This document shows positions 8,837 to 16,739 of a stretch of DNA of 64,000 bases, piece after piece (positions within the stretch are counted from its first letter, which is position 1; each line of letters starts with the position of its first letter). Source of the DNA: Pseudalkalibacillus sp. SCS-8 (GTDB lineage Bacteria > Bacillota > Bacilli > Bacillales > Fictibacillaceae); NCBI RefSeq assembly GCF_040126055.1, contig NZ_CP143541.1:3472001-3536000 (forward strand), written 5' to 3'. Made by a program: the position numbers and the translations under genes. The notes under the pieces were generated by a model. The model did no database searches. It had not been told where the DNA came from and worked only from the letters and a program-made list of their open reading frames with translations.

Positions 8837-9613
8837 ATGTCTTTCGTAAACCGTATGCTTGCATCCGTCGGAATCGGGGCAGCTGTAGTAGACACGAAGC
8901 TTGAAGGAAACACGTTTCAAGCTGGAGGAACGATTCAAGGAGTCGTTGATATCCAGGGAGGTAAAGTCGATCAAAACATCGATGATATCTATATTTACTT
9001 GATGACGGAGTATATTCGTGAAACTGACGACCGAAAAGTGAAGGAAACGCATGTACTTGGGAAATATCAGGTTGCAGAAGGGTTCACGATCTCAGCGAAC
9101 GAAAGCAAGGAAATCCCATTCTCTCTCCCACTTCCATACGATGTTCCGCTATCGATGGGCAAGACACCGATCTGGCTTAAAACAGCTCTAGATATCAAGC
9201 AAGCCGTCGATCCGACTGACAATGATTACATTACGGTCGTTCCGCATGAACTAGTGGATCAAATCTTCACTGCAATTGAGCAGTTAGGATTCCGCCTTCG
9301 CAAATCGGAGTGTTTGCATGTAAAACGTCATATGCAACGTAATCATCCGTTCGTCCAAGAGTTTGAATTCGTACCTTCATCAGGTCCGTTCAGAGGCGAA
9401 CTGGATGAAATCGAAATCATCTTGTACCCTGATCAAAATCATGTCCAGCTGCTAATTGAAGTGGATAAACGCGGCAAAGGCTTGTTCGGCTTCCTGGAAG
9501 AAGCATTGGATCTAGATGAGACAAAATCGATGATCAACATCTCCCGAGCAGAAGCACAAAATCCGCAGAAACTTCAACAAATCTTTGAAAATCATATCCG
9601 TTCTCATATGTAA
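8837..9613 (+). CDS. spo0M: Sporulation-control protein Spo0M (arrestin-like fold)
   Basis: The 258-aa product has the same length as B. subtilis Spo0M and matches the family throughout (MSFVNRMLASVGIGAAVVDT start, KIPFSLPLPYDVP-like IPFSLPLPYDVPLS block). Spo0M proteins have two beta-sandwich, arrestin-like domains. They affect stage 0 of sporulation and cell division; the mechanism is not fully known. Ribosome binding site ggaagggg. The SigW-type promoter upstream implies induction by cell-envelope stress. It is monocistronic with a strong terminator. Confidence 0.93.
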   Translation: MSFVNRMLASVGIGAAVVDTKLEGNTFQAGGTIQGVVDIQGGKVDQNIDDIYIYLMTEYIRETDDRKVKETHVLGKYQVAEGFTISANESKEIPFSLPLPYDVPLSMGKTPIWLKTALDIKQAVDPTDNDYITVVPHELVDQIFTAIEQLGFRLRKSECLHVKRHMQRNHPFVQEFEFVPSSGPFRGELDEIEIILYPDQNHVQLLIEVDKRGKGLFGFLEEALDLDETKSMINISRAEAQNPQKLQQIFENHIRSHM

Positions 9614-9616
9614 GAT

Positions 9617-9654
9617 AAACGAAAGACTCGTCGTACTGATGAGTCTTTCGTTTT
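9617..9654 (+). terminator. Intrinsic terminator of spo0M
   Basis: 13-bp perfect stem (aaacgaaagactc / gagtctttcgttt) and a T run. Confidence 0.9.
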
Positions 9655-9656
9655 GT

Positions 9657-9795
9657 TCATTGAGCGGTTCTTGCGTCCCCCATTTTACGCTTTTCTCTTT
9701 TTTAAGTACTCATAGACCGCTTATGAGTCCTCCATTACATGTTTTCTTCATTTTCGAGTCTTCATAGAGCTTTCATCCTCAATGACTCTTATCAG
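9657..9795. repeat. Degenerate tandem repeat, about 2.7 units of 52-53 bp
   Basis: Units start at 9657, 9710 and 9762. Each begins TCATTGAGCG or TCATAGACCGC or similar. A short inverted repeat surrounds the CATA segment in the later units (ACTCATA/TATGAGT, then GAGTC/GACTC). The period and the CATAnACnGCTT core match the larger array at 20058-20400. Confidence 0.5.
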
Positions 9796-9887
9796 AGAGG
9801 CGTTTTTTTAGGTTTCTGAGAATTTGTGATATGATAGAAACGGTGTAAAAACAGAACATAATCGCTTAAATGATAAAGGAGTGTCTG

Positions 9888-10637
9888 ATGATGAGCGAAG
9901 CAGCGAAAACATTAGATGGCTGGTATTGTCTTCATGATTTCCGCACAATGAATTGGACGGCTTGGAAGTCCCTTTCTAGTGACGAACGTGAGCATGCCAT
10001 CCAAGAGCTACTTACTTTTCTAGAAAAATGGGAAGTGACTGAAGCACAGCAAAAAGGAAGCCATGCTTTCTATACGATCGTGGGTCAAAAAGCTGACTTC
10101 ATGATGATGCTTCTTCGTCCAACTATGAAAGAGCTGAACGAAATTGAAACAGCATTCAATAAAACGACTTTTGCTGAATATACGATTCCAACATATTCCT
10201 ATGTGTCTGTCGTCGAATTGAGTAATTATATGGCTTCTAAGGATGTCGATCCTGAAACAGATCCAATGATTCAAGGACGTCTGAAGCCGACCCTTCCGAA
10301 ATGGGATCACGTTTGCTTCTATCCGATGGACAAGCGTCGTGAAGGAAACGACAACTGGTATATGCTTTCCATGGATGAGCGCCGCGAAATGATGCGCAGT
10401 CACGGCATGATCGGCCGAGGCTATGCAGGCAAAGTGAAACAGATCATCACAGGTTCTGTCGGATTCGATGACTGGGAATGGGGCGTCACACTATTTGCTA
10501 ACGACGTGCTTCAATTTAAGAAGCTCGTTTACGAAATGCGTTTTGATGAAGTGAGTGCTCGTTTCGGTGAGTTCGGATCCTTCTATGTAGGAAACATTTT
10601 GCCGAAGGAGAAGGTCAGCTCCTTCCTAGCAGTATAA
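9888..10637 (+). CDS. hemQ: Coproheme decarboxylase HemQ (chlorite-dismutase fold)
   Basis: HemQ carries out the last step of the coproporphyrin-dependent haem pathway of Gram-positives, converting coproheme III to haem b using H2O2. The catalytic Tyr145 is in CFYPMDKRR, with K148 nearby, and the proximal-ligand candidate His172 is in [10 protein letters not shown]. The [15 protein letters not shown] block is typical. Start chosen at ATG 9888 (AAAGGAG 6 nt upstream); ATG 9891 is equally possible. The in-frame ATG at 9870 overlaps the ribosome binding site. It feeds haem to enzymes such as the Qox oxidase encoded later in the window. Confidence 0.95.
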   Translation: MMSEAAKTLDGWYCLHDFRTMNWTAWKSLSSDEREHAIQELLTFLEKWEVTEAQQKGSHAFYTIVGQKADFMMMLLRPTMKELNEIETAFNKTTFAEYTIPTYSYVSVVELSNYMASKDVDPETDPMIQGRLKPTLPKWDHVCFYPMDKRREGNDNWYMLSMDERREMMRSHGMIGRGYAGKVKQIITGSVGFDDWEWGVTLFANDVLQFKKLVYEMRFDEVSARFGEFGSFYVGNILPKEKVSSFLAV

Positions 10638-10651
10638 AAACCCAACTTTTA

Positions 10652-10684
10652 AAAACAGTCCTCTATAGGAGGGCTGTTTTTTTG
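10652..10684 (+). terminator. Intrinsic terminator of hemQ
   Basis: Stem aaaacagtcctc / gagggctgtttt (one G-T pair), loop tatag, then T7. Confidence 0.88.
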
Positions 10685-10766
10685 TTGCATCCGTTATGAA
10701 TCTTCTTTTTTACCAGGTGGTGTCATATTTATAGTAAAGGAAAGCCTACTTCACGGGGGTGACATC

Positions 10767-11198
10767 ATGGCAGTTGTGAAGGCGACTCAGGAGGACATCA
10801 AAACACTCGCGAGACTGATGCGCGCTGAGGCTGAAGGGGAAGGAAAGCAAGGAATGCTTATGGTCGGTAATGTCGGTGTCAATCGCGTCCGCGTACGGTG
10901 TCTCGATTTCAAAAATATCAATACGATTCCTAGAATGGTCTACCAATCTCCTGGTGGATTTGAAGCGACACAGAAGGGATATTTCTATCAACGCGCTCGA
11001 CAAAGCGAAATCAGATTGGCGAAACGTGCGATTGCCGGGGAACGATTTCACCCAGCGTCGAATGCCCTCTGGTTTTTCAAGCCTGAAGGAAGCTGTCCTG
11101 CCCAGTGGTTCAATCAATGGAATTCTGGCCGGTATAAATCCCATTGCTTCTATATCCCTACTGAATCGGATTGTCCTGAGGCGTATAACACCTATTAG
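10767..11198 (+). CDS. cwlJ: Spore cortex-lytic enzyme CwlJ (SleB-type hydrolase domain)
   Basis: A 143-aa protein made almost entirely of the Hydrolase_2 (SleB C-terminal) domain: LARLMRAEAEGEGKQGM with the likely catalytic Glu, GNVGVNRV, then PASNALWFF. There is no signal peptide, as in CwlJ, which reaches the spore coat/cortex boundary from the mother cell and degrades cortex muramic-lactam peptidoglycan during Ca-DPA germination. Ribosome binding site gggggtga. gerQ follows, as in the B. cereus group. CwlJ needs GerQ for localisation, so this is a functional pair, probably under mother-cell sigma control. Confidence 0.92.
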   Translation: MAVVKATQEDIKTLARLMRAEAEGEGKQGMLMVGNVGVNRVRVRCLDFKNINTIPRMVYQSPGGFEATQKGYFYQRARQSEIRLAKRAIAGERFHPASNALWFFKPEGSCPAQWFNQWNSGRYKSHCFYIPTESDCPEAYNTY

Positions 11199-11288
11199 GA
11201 GCGAGTCTTATATTCGTAGTCATAAGTCATACGAGCGTCGAGTATAACTGTTTAATAGGGAGTACTATTGAAGATGGGGAGGTTAGTT

Positions 11289-11756
11289 ATGAACTATCCA
11301 AATAATCGCCAAAACCAAGGTGGGATGATGCAGGGGATGCCTGGTATGCAAGGGATGCCTGGCATGTCCGGTATGCAAGGAATGCCCGGTATGCAGGGAA
11401 TGCCTGGCATGCAAGGGATGCAGGGTGGAATGCCTGGCCAGTTCCCATCCGGATTTCCAGGCGCTTCACAAATGAATGGGCAGCTTCCAATTGAACAGTC
11501 TTATATTGAAAATATCCTTCGACTCAATCGAGGCAAAGTCGGAACGTTCTACATGACGTTCGAAGGAAATCCGAAATGGCCGGCTAAAATTTTCAAAGGT
11601 GTTGTTGAAGCGGCAGGTCGTGATCATATCATTATCAGTGATCCTGAAACAGGTAAACGTTATCTTCTCTTGATGGTCTACCTTGACTATGTGACGTTTG
11701 ATGAGGAAATTGAGTATTTCAATCAAAATGATTTGGTGAATTATTCTCCACGATAA
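11289..11756 (+). CDS. gerQ: Spore coat protein GerQ
   Basis: GerQ is a coat protein cross-linked by transglutaminase Tgl and required for CwlJ-dependent germination. The C-terminal half (about residues 65-155: QLPIEQSYIENILRLNRGK, GTFYMTFEGNPKW) is the conserved GerQ domain. The N-terminal 60 residues are a Met/Gly/Pro/Gln-rich run of GMPGMQ-type repeats, encoded by a near-identical DNA tandem repeat. Start ATG 11289 has ggggagg 6 nt upstream and gives 155 aa; the frame opens earlier at 11268 without support. It is co-oriented with cwlJ, 90 bp downstream. Confidence 0.93.
   Translation: MNYPNNRQNQGGMMQGMPGMQGMPGMSGMQGMPGMQGMPGMQGMQGGMPGQFPSGFPGASQMNGQLPIEQSYIENILRLNRGKVGTFYMTFEGNPKWPAKIFKGVVEAAGRDHIIISDPETGKRYLLLMVYLDYVTFDEEIEYFNQNDLVNYSPR
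11329..11436 (+). repeat. Coding tandem repeat (GMPGMQ units) in gerQ
   Basis: Repeats of atgcctggtatgcaaggg-like 18-bp units encode alternating GMP/GMQ triplets. Such in-frame repeats can change length by slippage. Confidence 0.8.
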
Positions 11757-11774
11757 TATTTACCTATAACAAAA

Positions 11775-11818
11775 ATGGCGGTTCTCCTTATTCTTTAGGA
11801 GAATCGCCTTCGTTTTCG
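11775..11818 (+). terminator. Intrinsic terminator of gerQ
   Basis: Stem ggcggttctcct / aggagaatcgcc (one G-T) followed by a T-rich stretch. Confidence 0.85.
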
Positions 11819-11850
11819 TTAGCACATTTTTGCTCATTTTTTGGAGTTTA

Positions 11851-11969
11851 AGAATTATAGCTCGATTTTGGGTTGTTTCCTATAAAAATTGAGAATTATA
11901 GCCCAGATTTCAAATTTATAGCTCAGTTTCCGAAATTATAGCTCGATTTCCGAAATTATAGACCAAACC
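11851..11969. repeat. Degenerate short tandem repeat, AATTATAGCTC family
   Basis: Five copies of an approximately 20-bp unit (aattatagctcgatttccga consensus) lie between the terminators of gerQ and ywdK. The last three copies are regularly spaced; the first two are separated by a diverged stretch. The same family recurs near 51.0 and 60.2 kb. Confidence 0.75.
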
Positions 11970-11983
11970 ATTCATTCATGTGC

Positions 11984-12026
11984 ACAAAAAAGTGTCTGAT
12001 CCCATCAAGGAGATCAGACACTTTCC
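11984..12026 (-). terminator. Intrinsic terminator of ywdK
   Basis: Stem aaagtgtctgatc / gatcagacacttt, with an A run on the plus strand before it. Confidence 0.9.
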
Positions 12027-12037
12027 ACTTTCATGCC

Positions 12038-12409
12038 TTACACTTTCAGGATGGCGAAGACGATCAACAGCCAGCTGATGATGAATGCCAGTCCACCGAA
12101 AGGCGTGATGATGCCTAGCTTCGAGATTCCACTGATGCTTAATACATATAAGCTACCAGAGAACAGGATGATCCCGATCAGCATTGTCCAGCCTGCCCAG
12201 GTAATCATCAATGATGCAGGAAATTTATCAGCCAGGAAAGCGACGACAAATAGTCCCAGTGAATGGAAAATGTGATACTGGACACCTGTTTTGAACACGT
12301 CCATCATCTTCTCTGATAATTTCGATTCAAGACCATGCGCACCGAACGCCCCAAGAATGACGGAAAGTCCCGCATTCAATGCTCCTAATAAAATGAATAA
12401 TTTAAACAT
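12038..12409 (-). CDS. ywdK: DUF423 small membrane protein YwdK
   Basis: 123 aa, four predicted membrane helices, same length as B. subtilis YwdK. The DUF423 signature is clear: LGAFGAHGL near the N-terminus, then QYHIFHSLGLF and LYVLSISG. The function is unknown. It is an inner-membrane protein. Start ATG with gggagtaa upstream. It sits beside gerQ as in B. subtilis, here convergent and with its own terminator. Confidence 0.9.
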   Translation of the reverse strand: MFKLFILLGALNAGLSVILGAFGAHGLESKLSEKMMDVFKTGVQYHIFHSLGLFVVAFLADKFPASLMITWAGWTMLIGIILFSGSLYVLSISGISKLGIITPFGGLAFIISWLLIVFAILKV

Positions 12410-12489
12410 ATTCTTTACTCCCTTTTTCCGTTAATCGAAGTTCACTAGCTACATCTTAAATCATCCAGGCGGCAATGCCAACCTTCTGA

Positions 12490-12768
12490 CTAACGTGACG
12501 ATGAATTGTCATTTTTTATCCTTTCAAGGAGCATGCGTCCCTCTTTCGTCTTGTCTAGCATATCTGTTAACGAAGGAAGGTTGTCCAGATCATAGCCCCG
12601 CACGGCCTCAAGGACACGGAGCTTGACCTCTTGCTCGACATCCTCCTGGTACTTTTTTTCGATCGAATGGATGGTATGCCTGATCTTCGGCTCGAGCCGC
12701 ATCAGCACATCCTCCATCGCTTTTCGGTCATTTCTTTTTGCGTTCTGGACCTTTTCGTACAGACTCAT
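12490..12768 (-). CDS. rsoA: RsoA-like sigma co-factor (region 2-like half of a split sigma factor)
   Basis: A 92-aa protein. KAMEDVLMRLEPKIRHTIH followed by YQEDVEQEVKLRVLEAV is the short sigma region-2-like helix block of B. subtilis RsoA (YvrHa). RsoA pairs with SigO to form a two-subunit sigma that contacts core RNA polymerase and the -10 element. I chose ATG 12768 because agagagga is 9 nt upstream; the ATG at 12777 overlaps that site. The 5' end overlaps yvrJ by about 40 bp, so translation is probably coupled. The C-terminus is Asn/Ser-rich. The family call rests mainly on context with the SigO-like gene. Confidence 0.72.
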   Translation of the reverse strand: MSLYEKVQNAKRNDRKAMEDVLMRLEPKIRHTIHSIEKKYQEDVEQEVKLRVLEAVRGYDLDNLPSLTDMLDKTKEGRMLLERIKNDNSSSR

Positions 12769-12931
12769 CTTGGTCATTCCTCTCTTCTATATGTTCTCCA
12801 ATATCTTCAATCGCGCTCTCCAAACTGACAAGGCGTTTTTCAAGCTGAAACAGCAAGTAAAGTGCGACAACCGACGGAAAACCGATGTTTGATATGAGAT
12901 TGAACCAGCCGACCACATTACCTTCAAGCAT
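12728..12931 (-). CDS. yvrJ: YvrJ family small membrane protein
   Basis: 67 aa. One membrane helix with the YvrJ pattern (NLISNIGFPSVVALYLLFQLEKRL), then a short amphipathic helix (LESAIEDIGEHI) and a basic tail. In B. subtilis yvrJ belongs to the SigO-linked gene set; its role is unknown. ATG 12931 lies inside the last codons of the sigO-like gene (ATGCTTGA overlap, 8 nt), so it depends on translation of sigO. The longer frame to 13009 is a shadow of sigO. A holin-like role is possible but only because of the similar fold. Confidence 0.75.
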   Translation of the reverse strand: MLEGNVVGWFNLISNIGFPSVVALYLLFQLEKRLVSLESAIEDIGEHIEERNDQDESVRKGPERKKK

Positions 12932-13451
12932 GCTTCTCACCCTCCATCCACATTTTGATGTCTTCCAATGCGCGACGATGCGTTTTTGATATCGATTGCG
13001 GGGTAACATGAAAGGATTCAGCGATCCTCTTCAGCTTCCAACCCTCCTGATAGTGGAGCCGGATGATTTTACGCTGACGTTTCGTGAGCTTGTTGACTGC
13101 ATTATCCAGTACTGGACAGCCGAACTCCTTCTCAACAATCTGGTTGATTGGCTCCTCATGCACTGCCTCCACCATTTCCCCTTCCATATCTGCTAACAGC
13201 GGACTCTGATGCCTGCGGATTTTACGGATGATATTTATCGATTGAAAGTAAATGAATTTCGACATATAGTGGATGAACCTGCATTCGAAGCAGAATTGTT
13301 GGAAGCGATGATTCAATTCTCTGAACCGGCTCATCGATGGTGTTTCGATCAACCGCTTCATATCACGTTGATTTTCCTGTTGTTTCAAAAAAGCAGATAA
13401 GAGATCCTTCTGACCTTGGAACATTTGTAAAATTTGTTGGGTATCTCTCAT
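12924..13451 (-). CDS. sigO: SigO-like RNA polymerase sigma factor
   Basis: 175 aa, almost the B. subtilis SigO (YvrI) length of 176. The C-terminal 60 residues are a clear sigma-70 region 4 helix-turn-helix (LTKRQRKIIRLHYQEGWKLKRIAESFHVTPQSIS; conserved RAL after it). The N-terminal part lacks a usual region 2, as expected for the SigO half of the SigO/RsoA pair. Strong ribosome binding site gggaggg before ATG 13451. It heads the overlapping operon sigO-yvrJ-rsoA. In B. subtilis this system responds to acid and drives oxdC. No oxdC or yvrL is visible here, so the local targets are unknown. Confidence 0.8.
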   Translation of the reverse strand: MRDTQQILQMFQGQKDLLSAFLKQQENQRDMKRLIETPSMSRFRELNHRFQQFCFECRFIHYMSKFIYFQSINIIRKIRRHQSPLLADMEGEMVEAVHEEPINQIVEKEFGCPVLDNAVNKLTKRQRKIIRLHYQEGWKLKRIAESFHVTPQSISKTHRRALEDIKMWMEGEKHA

Positions 13452-13603
13452 TTGTGCATCCCTCCCTTTCTTAAGAGGCTCTGTATTTAATCGTTGTCAC
13501 AGCTCGTTTGTTCCGAGCTTTCTTTATCAGAGCCTTTATCAATAAAGCAAAATCTGTCAAACAAAAAACAAACAAAATACGAACGTTTGTTCTTATTTTT
13601 AGT

Positions 13604-13652
13604 ATAAAAAAGGGAACACCCTTTGACCATAAGGCTTTTAGGGTGTTCTTCG
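13604..13652 (-). terminator. Intrinsic terminator of the MFS transporter gene
   Basis: gaacaccct / agggtgttc stem with A6 on the plus strand upstream (U run on the minus transcript). Confidence 0.8.
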
Positions 13653-13688
13653 TTCATGTCCATCGTCCCAATTATTTCAATTTTGTGC

Positions 13689-14858
13689 TTAGGATGTCGT
13701 TTTCTCTTCCGGTCGGATGAAGAAGGAAATCAAGAGGAGTACACCTAAGAAAAGAATCGGCAGGTTGAATCCTGTACTCGATCCGTACGCCTCTGAGACG
13801 AGACCGACAATCCAGCCTGCAAAAGCCCCTCCAATACCTGCCGCCACATAGACAAGACCGAGTGCAGATCCCCCTGTCTTGGACATTTTCGTCCCGATCG
13901 CTGTAGCAGTCGGGAAAAGCACTGAGAAGAACAAGCCAGCTATACCGAACAGATACACCCATTCATCAGCAAACACCTTGCTCACAGTGACAAACAAGAG
14001 ACCTAAAGCTGAAAAGGAAATCAACAAGAACCGTTCGCCAAGCTTACTGATCAGCCAGCCTCCCGCAAGACGACCGACTGTGAAACAGAGGGAGAACACG
14101 GATATGATGGTCGCAACCATGCTGTTTTTCGTCGCTTCAGACGCTCCGCCCAACTCAAGATCCTTCAGGTAATTCGGAAAGAAATTCATAAAGGAAACCT
14201 CTGCCGATACGTAAAAGATCAGGAACACCATGATCAACAGAAATTGCCCTTGCTTCAACATCGTCACGAAAGCAGATAGATCAATCTTATCGACTTTTCC
14301 TTCAGGAACATTGTTAGTAAACACGTAGATGATGAATGCAATCAACAATACCGCTATACCGATATAAAAATAACGCCAGGAAATATCATTGGAGAACATC
14401 GTTTTCAACACGATTGGGAATAAAAACATCCCGAAACCATAAACCCCCATGGCGACGTTGAACATGACCCCCTGCTTTTCCGGGTACACTGCCGGGACAA
14501 TCGCATTGGACGCCACAGTCATCGCACCGAGACCGAACCCGACGACAAGGTAAAACCCAAGGAAAAAAGCGATTGTTTGAGCGAGGCCTGTTCCGAGTAG
14601 TCCCGCCCCCATGATGATGCTTCCAATGACCATCATCAATTTAACGCCCCGTTTATCTGTAAAATAGCCGATCAGCACACTGGCGATCACGAATCCCCAT
14701 TGAAAAATAAACACCACAAGCCCGAATTGGCTAAGGTCAAGGCCGATATCCTTTTCCACTTCATCCAATACAATCCCCTTCGTGCTTGATAATCCACCTA
14801 ATAGAAACATTGTAAAAAACATCATGATCAGTGCCGCTAAACTTTTCACTTTTGGCAT
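13689..14858 (-). CDS. MFS transporter, likely sugar or sugar-derived substrate
   Basis: A 389-aa permease with about 12 hydrophobic segments and the MFS loop-2 motif GYFTDKRGVKLMM (GxxxDRxGRR type). Start ATG 14858 has ttggag 8 nt upstream; the frame extends to a TTG at 14879 that is less likely. It is divergent from the alpha-glucosidase gene with a 129-bp gap, which suggests joint control and an oligosaccharide or glucose substrate. That is inference from context only. No operator could be named. Confidence 0.75.
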   Translation of the reverse strand: MPKVKSLAALIMMFFTMFLLGGLSSTKGIVLDEVEKDIGLDLSQFGLVVFIFQWGFVIASVLIGYFTDKRGVKLMMVIGSIIMGAGLLGTGLAQTIAFFLGFYLVVGFGLGAMTVASNAIVPAVYPEKQGVMFNVAMGVYGFGMFLFPIVLKTMFSNDISWRYFYIGIAVLLIAFIIYVFTNNVPEGKVDKIDLSAFVTMLKQGQFLLIMVFLIFYVSAEVSFMNFFPNYLKDLELGGASEATKNSMVATIISVFSLCFTVGRLAGGWLISKLGERFLLISFSALGLLFVTVSKVFADEWVYLFGIAGLFFSVLFPTATAIGTKMSKTGGSALGLVYVAAGIGGAFAGWIVGLVSEAYGSSTGFNLPILFLGVLLLISFFIRPEEKTTS

Positions 14859-14987
14859 GAAAAACGCTCCAATCTTCAATAGCGATCTCTTCCTCTATTT
14901 CTACCCCTAGTCGGATAACTTTACACTTCGATGATTAGATTGGATAATGTCCATAATAGATTGTAGCTGGATAAGGAGGTCATGATA

Positions 14988-16622
14988 GTGAACAAGAGAT
15001 GGTGGAAAGAAGCTGTCGTCTATCAAGTGTATTGGAGAAGTTTTTTCGATACGGACGGTGACGGTTATGGGGATATTAAAGGAGTCATTGAAAAGCTTGA
15101 TTATATCAAAAAGCTCGGTGTGGATGTCATTTGGCTGAATCCTGTGTATGAGTCTCCTGACAAAGACAACGGATATGACATTTCAGACTACCAATCCATC
15201 ATGGACAAAGCAGGACGGATGGAGGATTGGGAGAATTTATTGAAGGAAGTCCACCGCAGGGACATGAAGCTGATCATGGACCTTGTTGTCAATCATACCT
15301 CAGACCAGCATCCATGGTTCAAGGAATCCCGTTCTTCTGTCGATCATCCAAAACGGGATTGGTATATCTGGAAGGACCCGAAAATGGACGGCTCTCCTCC
15401 GAACAATTGGCGCTCCTATTTCACGCCATCGACCTGGGAATATGATGAAAAGACGGGACAATATTATTTCCATTCCTTTGCTGTCGAGCAGCCTGATCTG
15501 AACTGGCGGAACCCTGAAGTCAGGGAAGCGATTTACGATATGATGACGTTCTGGCTCGAAAAAGGAATTGACGGTTTCCGCATGGATGTTATCAATTTAC
15601 TGGCAAAGCTTGAAGGATTTCCAGATGCAGAACAGCCTGAAAAAATTAATTATCTGGGAAATAATCCTGGCATACATGAATATCTACAGGAAATGAATGA
15701 AAAAGTCCTCCGCCATTATGACATCATGACGGTTGGGGAAATCCCGTTTGTTACACCTGAAGACGGGCTCAAGTATGTTGGTGAGGATCGCGATGAACTC
15801 CATACGCTGTTCCATTTCCAAGTAGCCGATGACATGCCAAGCTGGGACATGCTCCGTTTCAAGGAAATCCAAAAGACCTGGTACGAAGGGATGCACGGGA
15901 AAGGCTGGAACTCCCAATTCCTTAATAACCATGACCATACGCGCCAAGTGACCCGATATGGGAACGACGGCGAGTATCGTGAAGAATCCGCAAAGCTTCT
16001 GGCTACGATGATCCACACCTTGCCAGGGACACCTTATATTTTTCAAGGTGAGGAAATCGGGATGACAGGCGTAAACTTCAACTCAATCGACGATTATCAA
16101 GACATCGCAATGAAAAACAAATATGAGGAAGAAGTCGGAAAGGGCCGAGATCCTGAAGAAGTACTCGAAGAATTGAAACCACTAAGCAGGGACAACTCGC
16201 GGACACCTGTTCAATGGGATGATTCCCAAAATGCCGGCTTCACAGATGGCGAGCCATGGATTCCGGTCAATCCGAATTATAAGGAAATCAATGTGGAACA
16301 AGCGTTAGAGGATCCAAACTCGATTTTTTATTACTATCAAAGGCTGATTTCCCTACGTAAAGAGCATGACGTTATGGTATATGGCGATTATACGGACCTT
16401 TCTGAAGGAGATGACCGATTGTATATGTACACCCGCCAATTGGACGGGGTCACATGGTTAGTCGTGCTGAATCATTCCGATGAGGCGTATGAATTGCAAT
16501 TGCCTGAGGAAAGTGAAGGAGCCGATTTACTGATTGGTAATTATGTGGATACTGAAAAAGCCGTAAAGGAGTTGGATACCACTTTACGGCCTCATGAAGC
16601 AAGAATATATCAATTCCAATAA
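14988..16622 (+). CDS. Alpha-glucosidase / oligo-1,6-glucosidase (GH13)
   Basis: This cytosolic GH13_31-type enzyme (544 aa, no signal peptide) cleaves non-reducing alpha-glucose from isomalto- or malto-oligosaccharides. The catalytic residues are visible: D200 nucleophile in GIDGFRMDVINLL, E251 acid/base in MTVGEIPF, D316 in FLNNHDHTR. The N-terminus WWKEAVVYQVYWRSF and calcium loop DTDGDGYGDI are typical. GTG 14988 is preferred: AAGGAGG is 8 nt upstream, while the in-frame ATG at 14982 is only 2 nt from it. A 93-nt hairpin begins at the base after the stop codon. Confidence 0.92.
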   Translation: MNKRWWKEAVVYQVYWRSFFDTDGDGYGDIKGVIEKLDYIKKLGVDVIWLNPVYESPDKDNGYDISDYQSIMDKAGRMEDWENLLKEVHRRDMKLIMDLVVNHTSDQHPWFKESRSSVDHPKRDWYIWKDPKMDGSPPNNWRSYFTPSTWEYDEKTGQYYFHSFAVEQPDLNWRNPEVREAIYDMMTFWLEKGIDGFRMDVINLLAKLEGFPDAEQPEKINYLGNNPGIHEYLQEMNEKVLRHYDIMTVGEIPFVTPEDGLKYVGEDRDELHTLFHFQVADDMPSWDMLRFKEIQKTWYEGMHGKGWNSQFLNNHDHTRQVTRYGNDGEYREESAKLLATMIHTLPGTPYIFQGEEIGMTGVNFNSIDDYQDIAMKNKYEEEVGKGRDPEEVLEELKPLSRDNSRTPVQWDDSQNAGFTDGEPWIPVNPNYKEINVEQALEDPNSIFYYYQRLISLRKEHDVMVYGDYTDLSEGDDRLYMYTRQLDGVTWLVVLNHSDEAYELQLPEESEGADLLIGNYVDTEKAVKELDTTLRPHEARIYQFQ

Positions 16623-16715
16623 GGGAGTGACGCTTGTCCACGTCCAGATTCCAGCACACCAGCGATTGACTCAGGTCGCCTGTGCATGGGGAATCGACGG
16701 GACAGGTGTCCTCCC
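16623..16715 (+). repeat. Long imperfect hairpin (about 93 nt) after the alpha-glucosidase gene, also a probable terminator
   Basis: The arms pair from gggag..ctccc inward through tgtcc/ggaca, cgtc/gacg, gattcc/ggaatc and agcga/tcgc, around a short apical loop near ttgactca. T5 follows at 16716. The apical part resembles GC-rich intergenic repeats seen in many Bacillus genomes (memory-based, not searched). Confidence 0.55.
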
Positions 16716-16739
16716 TTTTTCCTTATATGAAGTTTTCAT

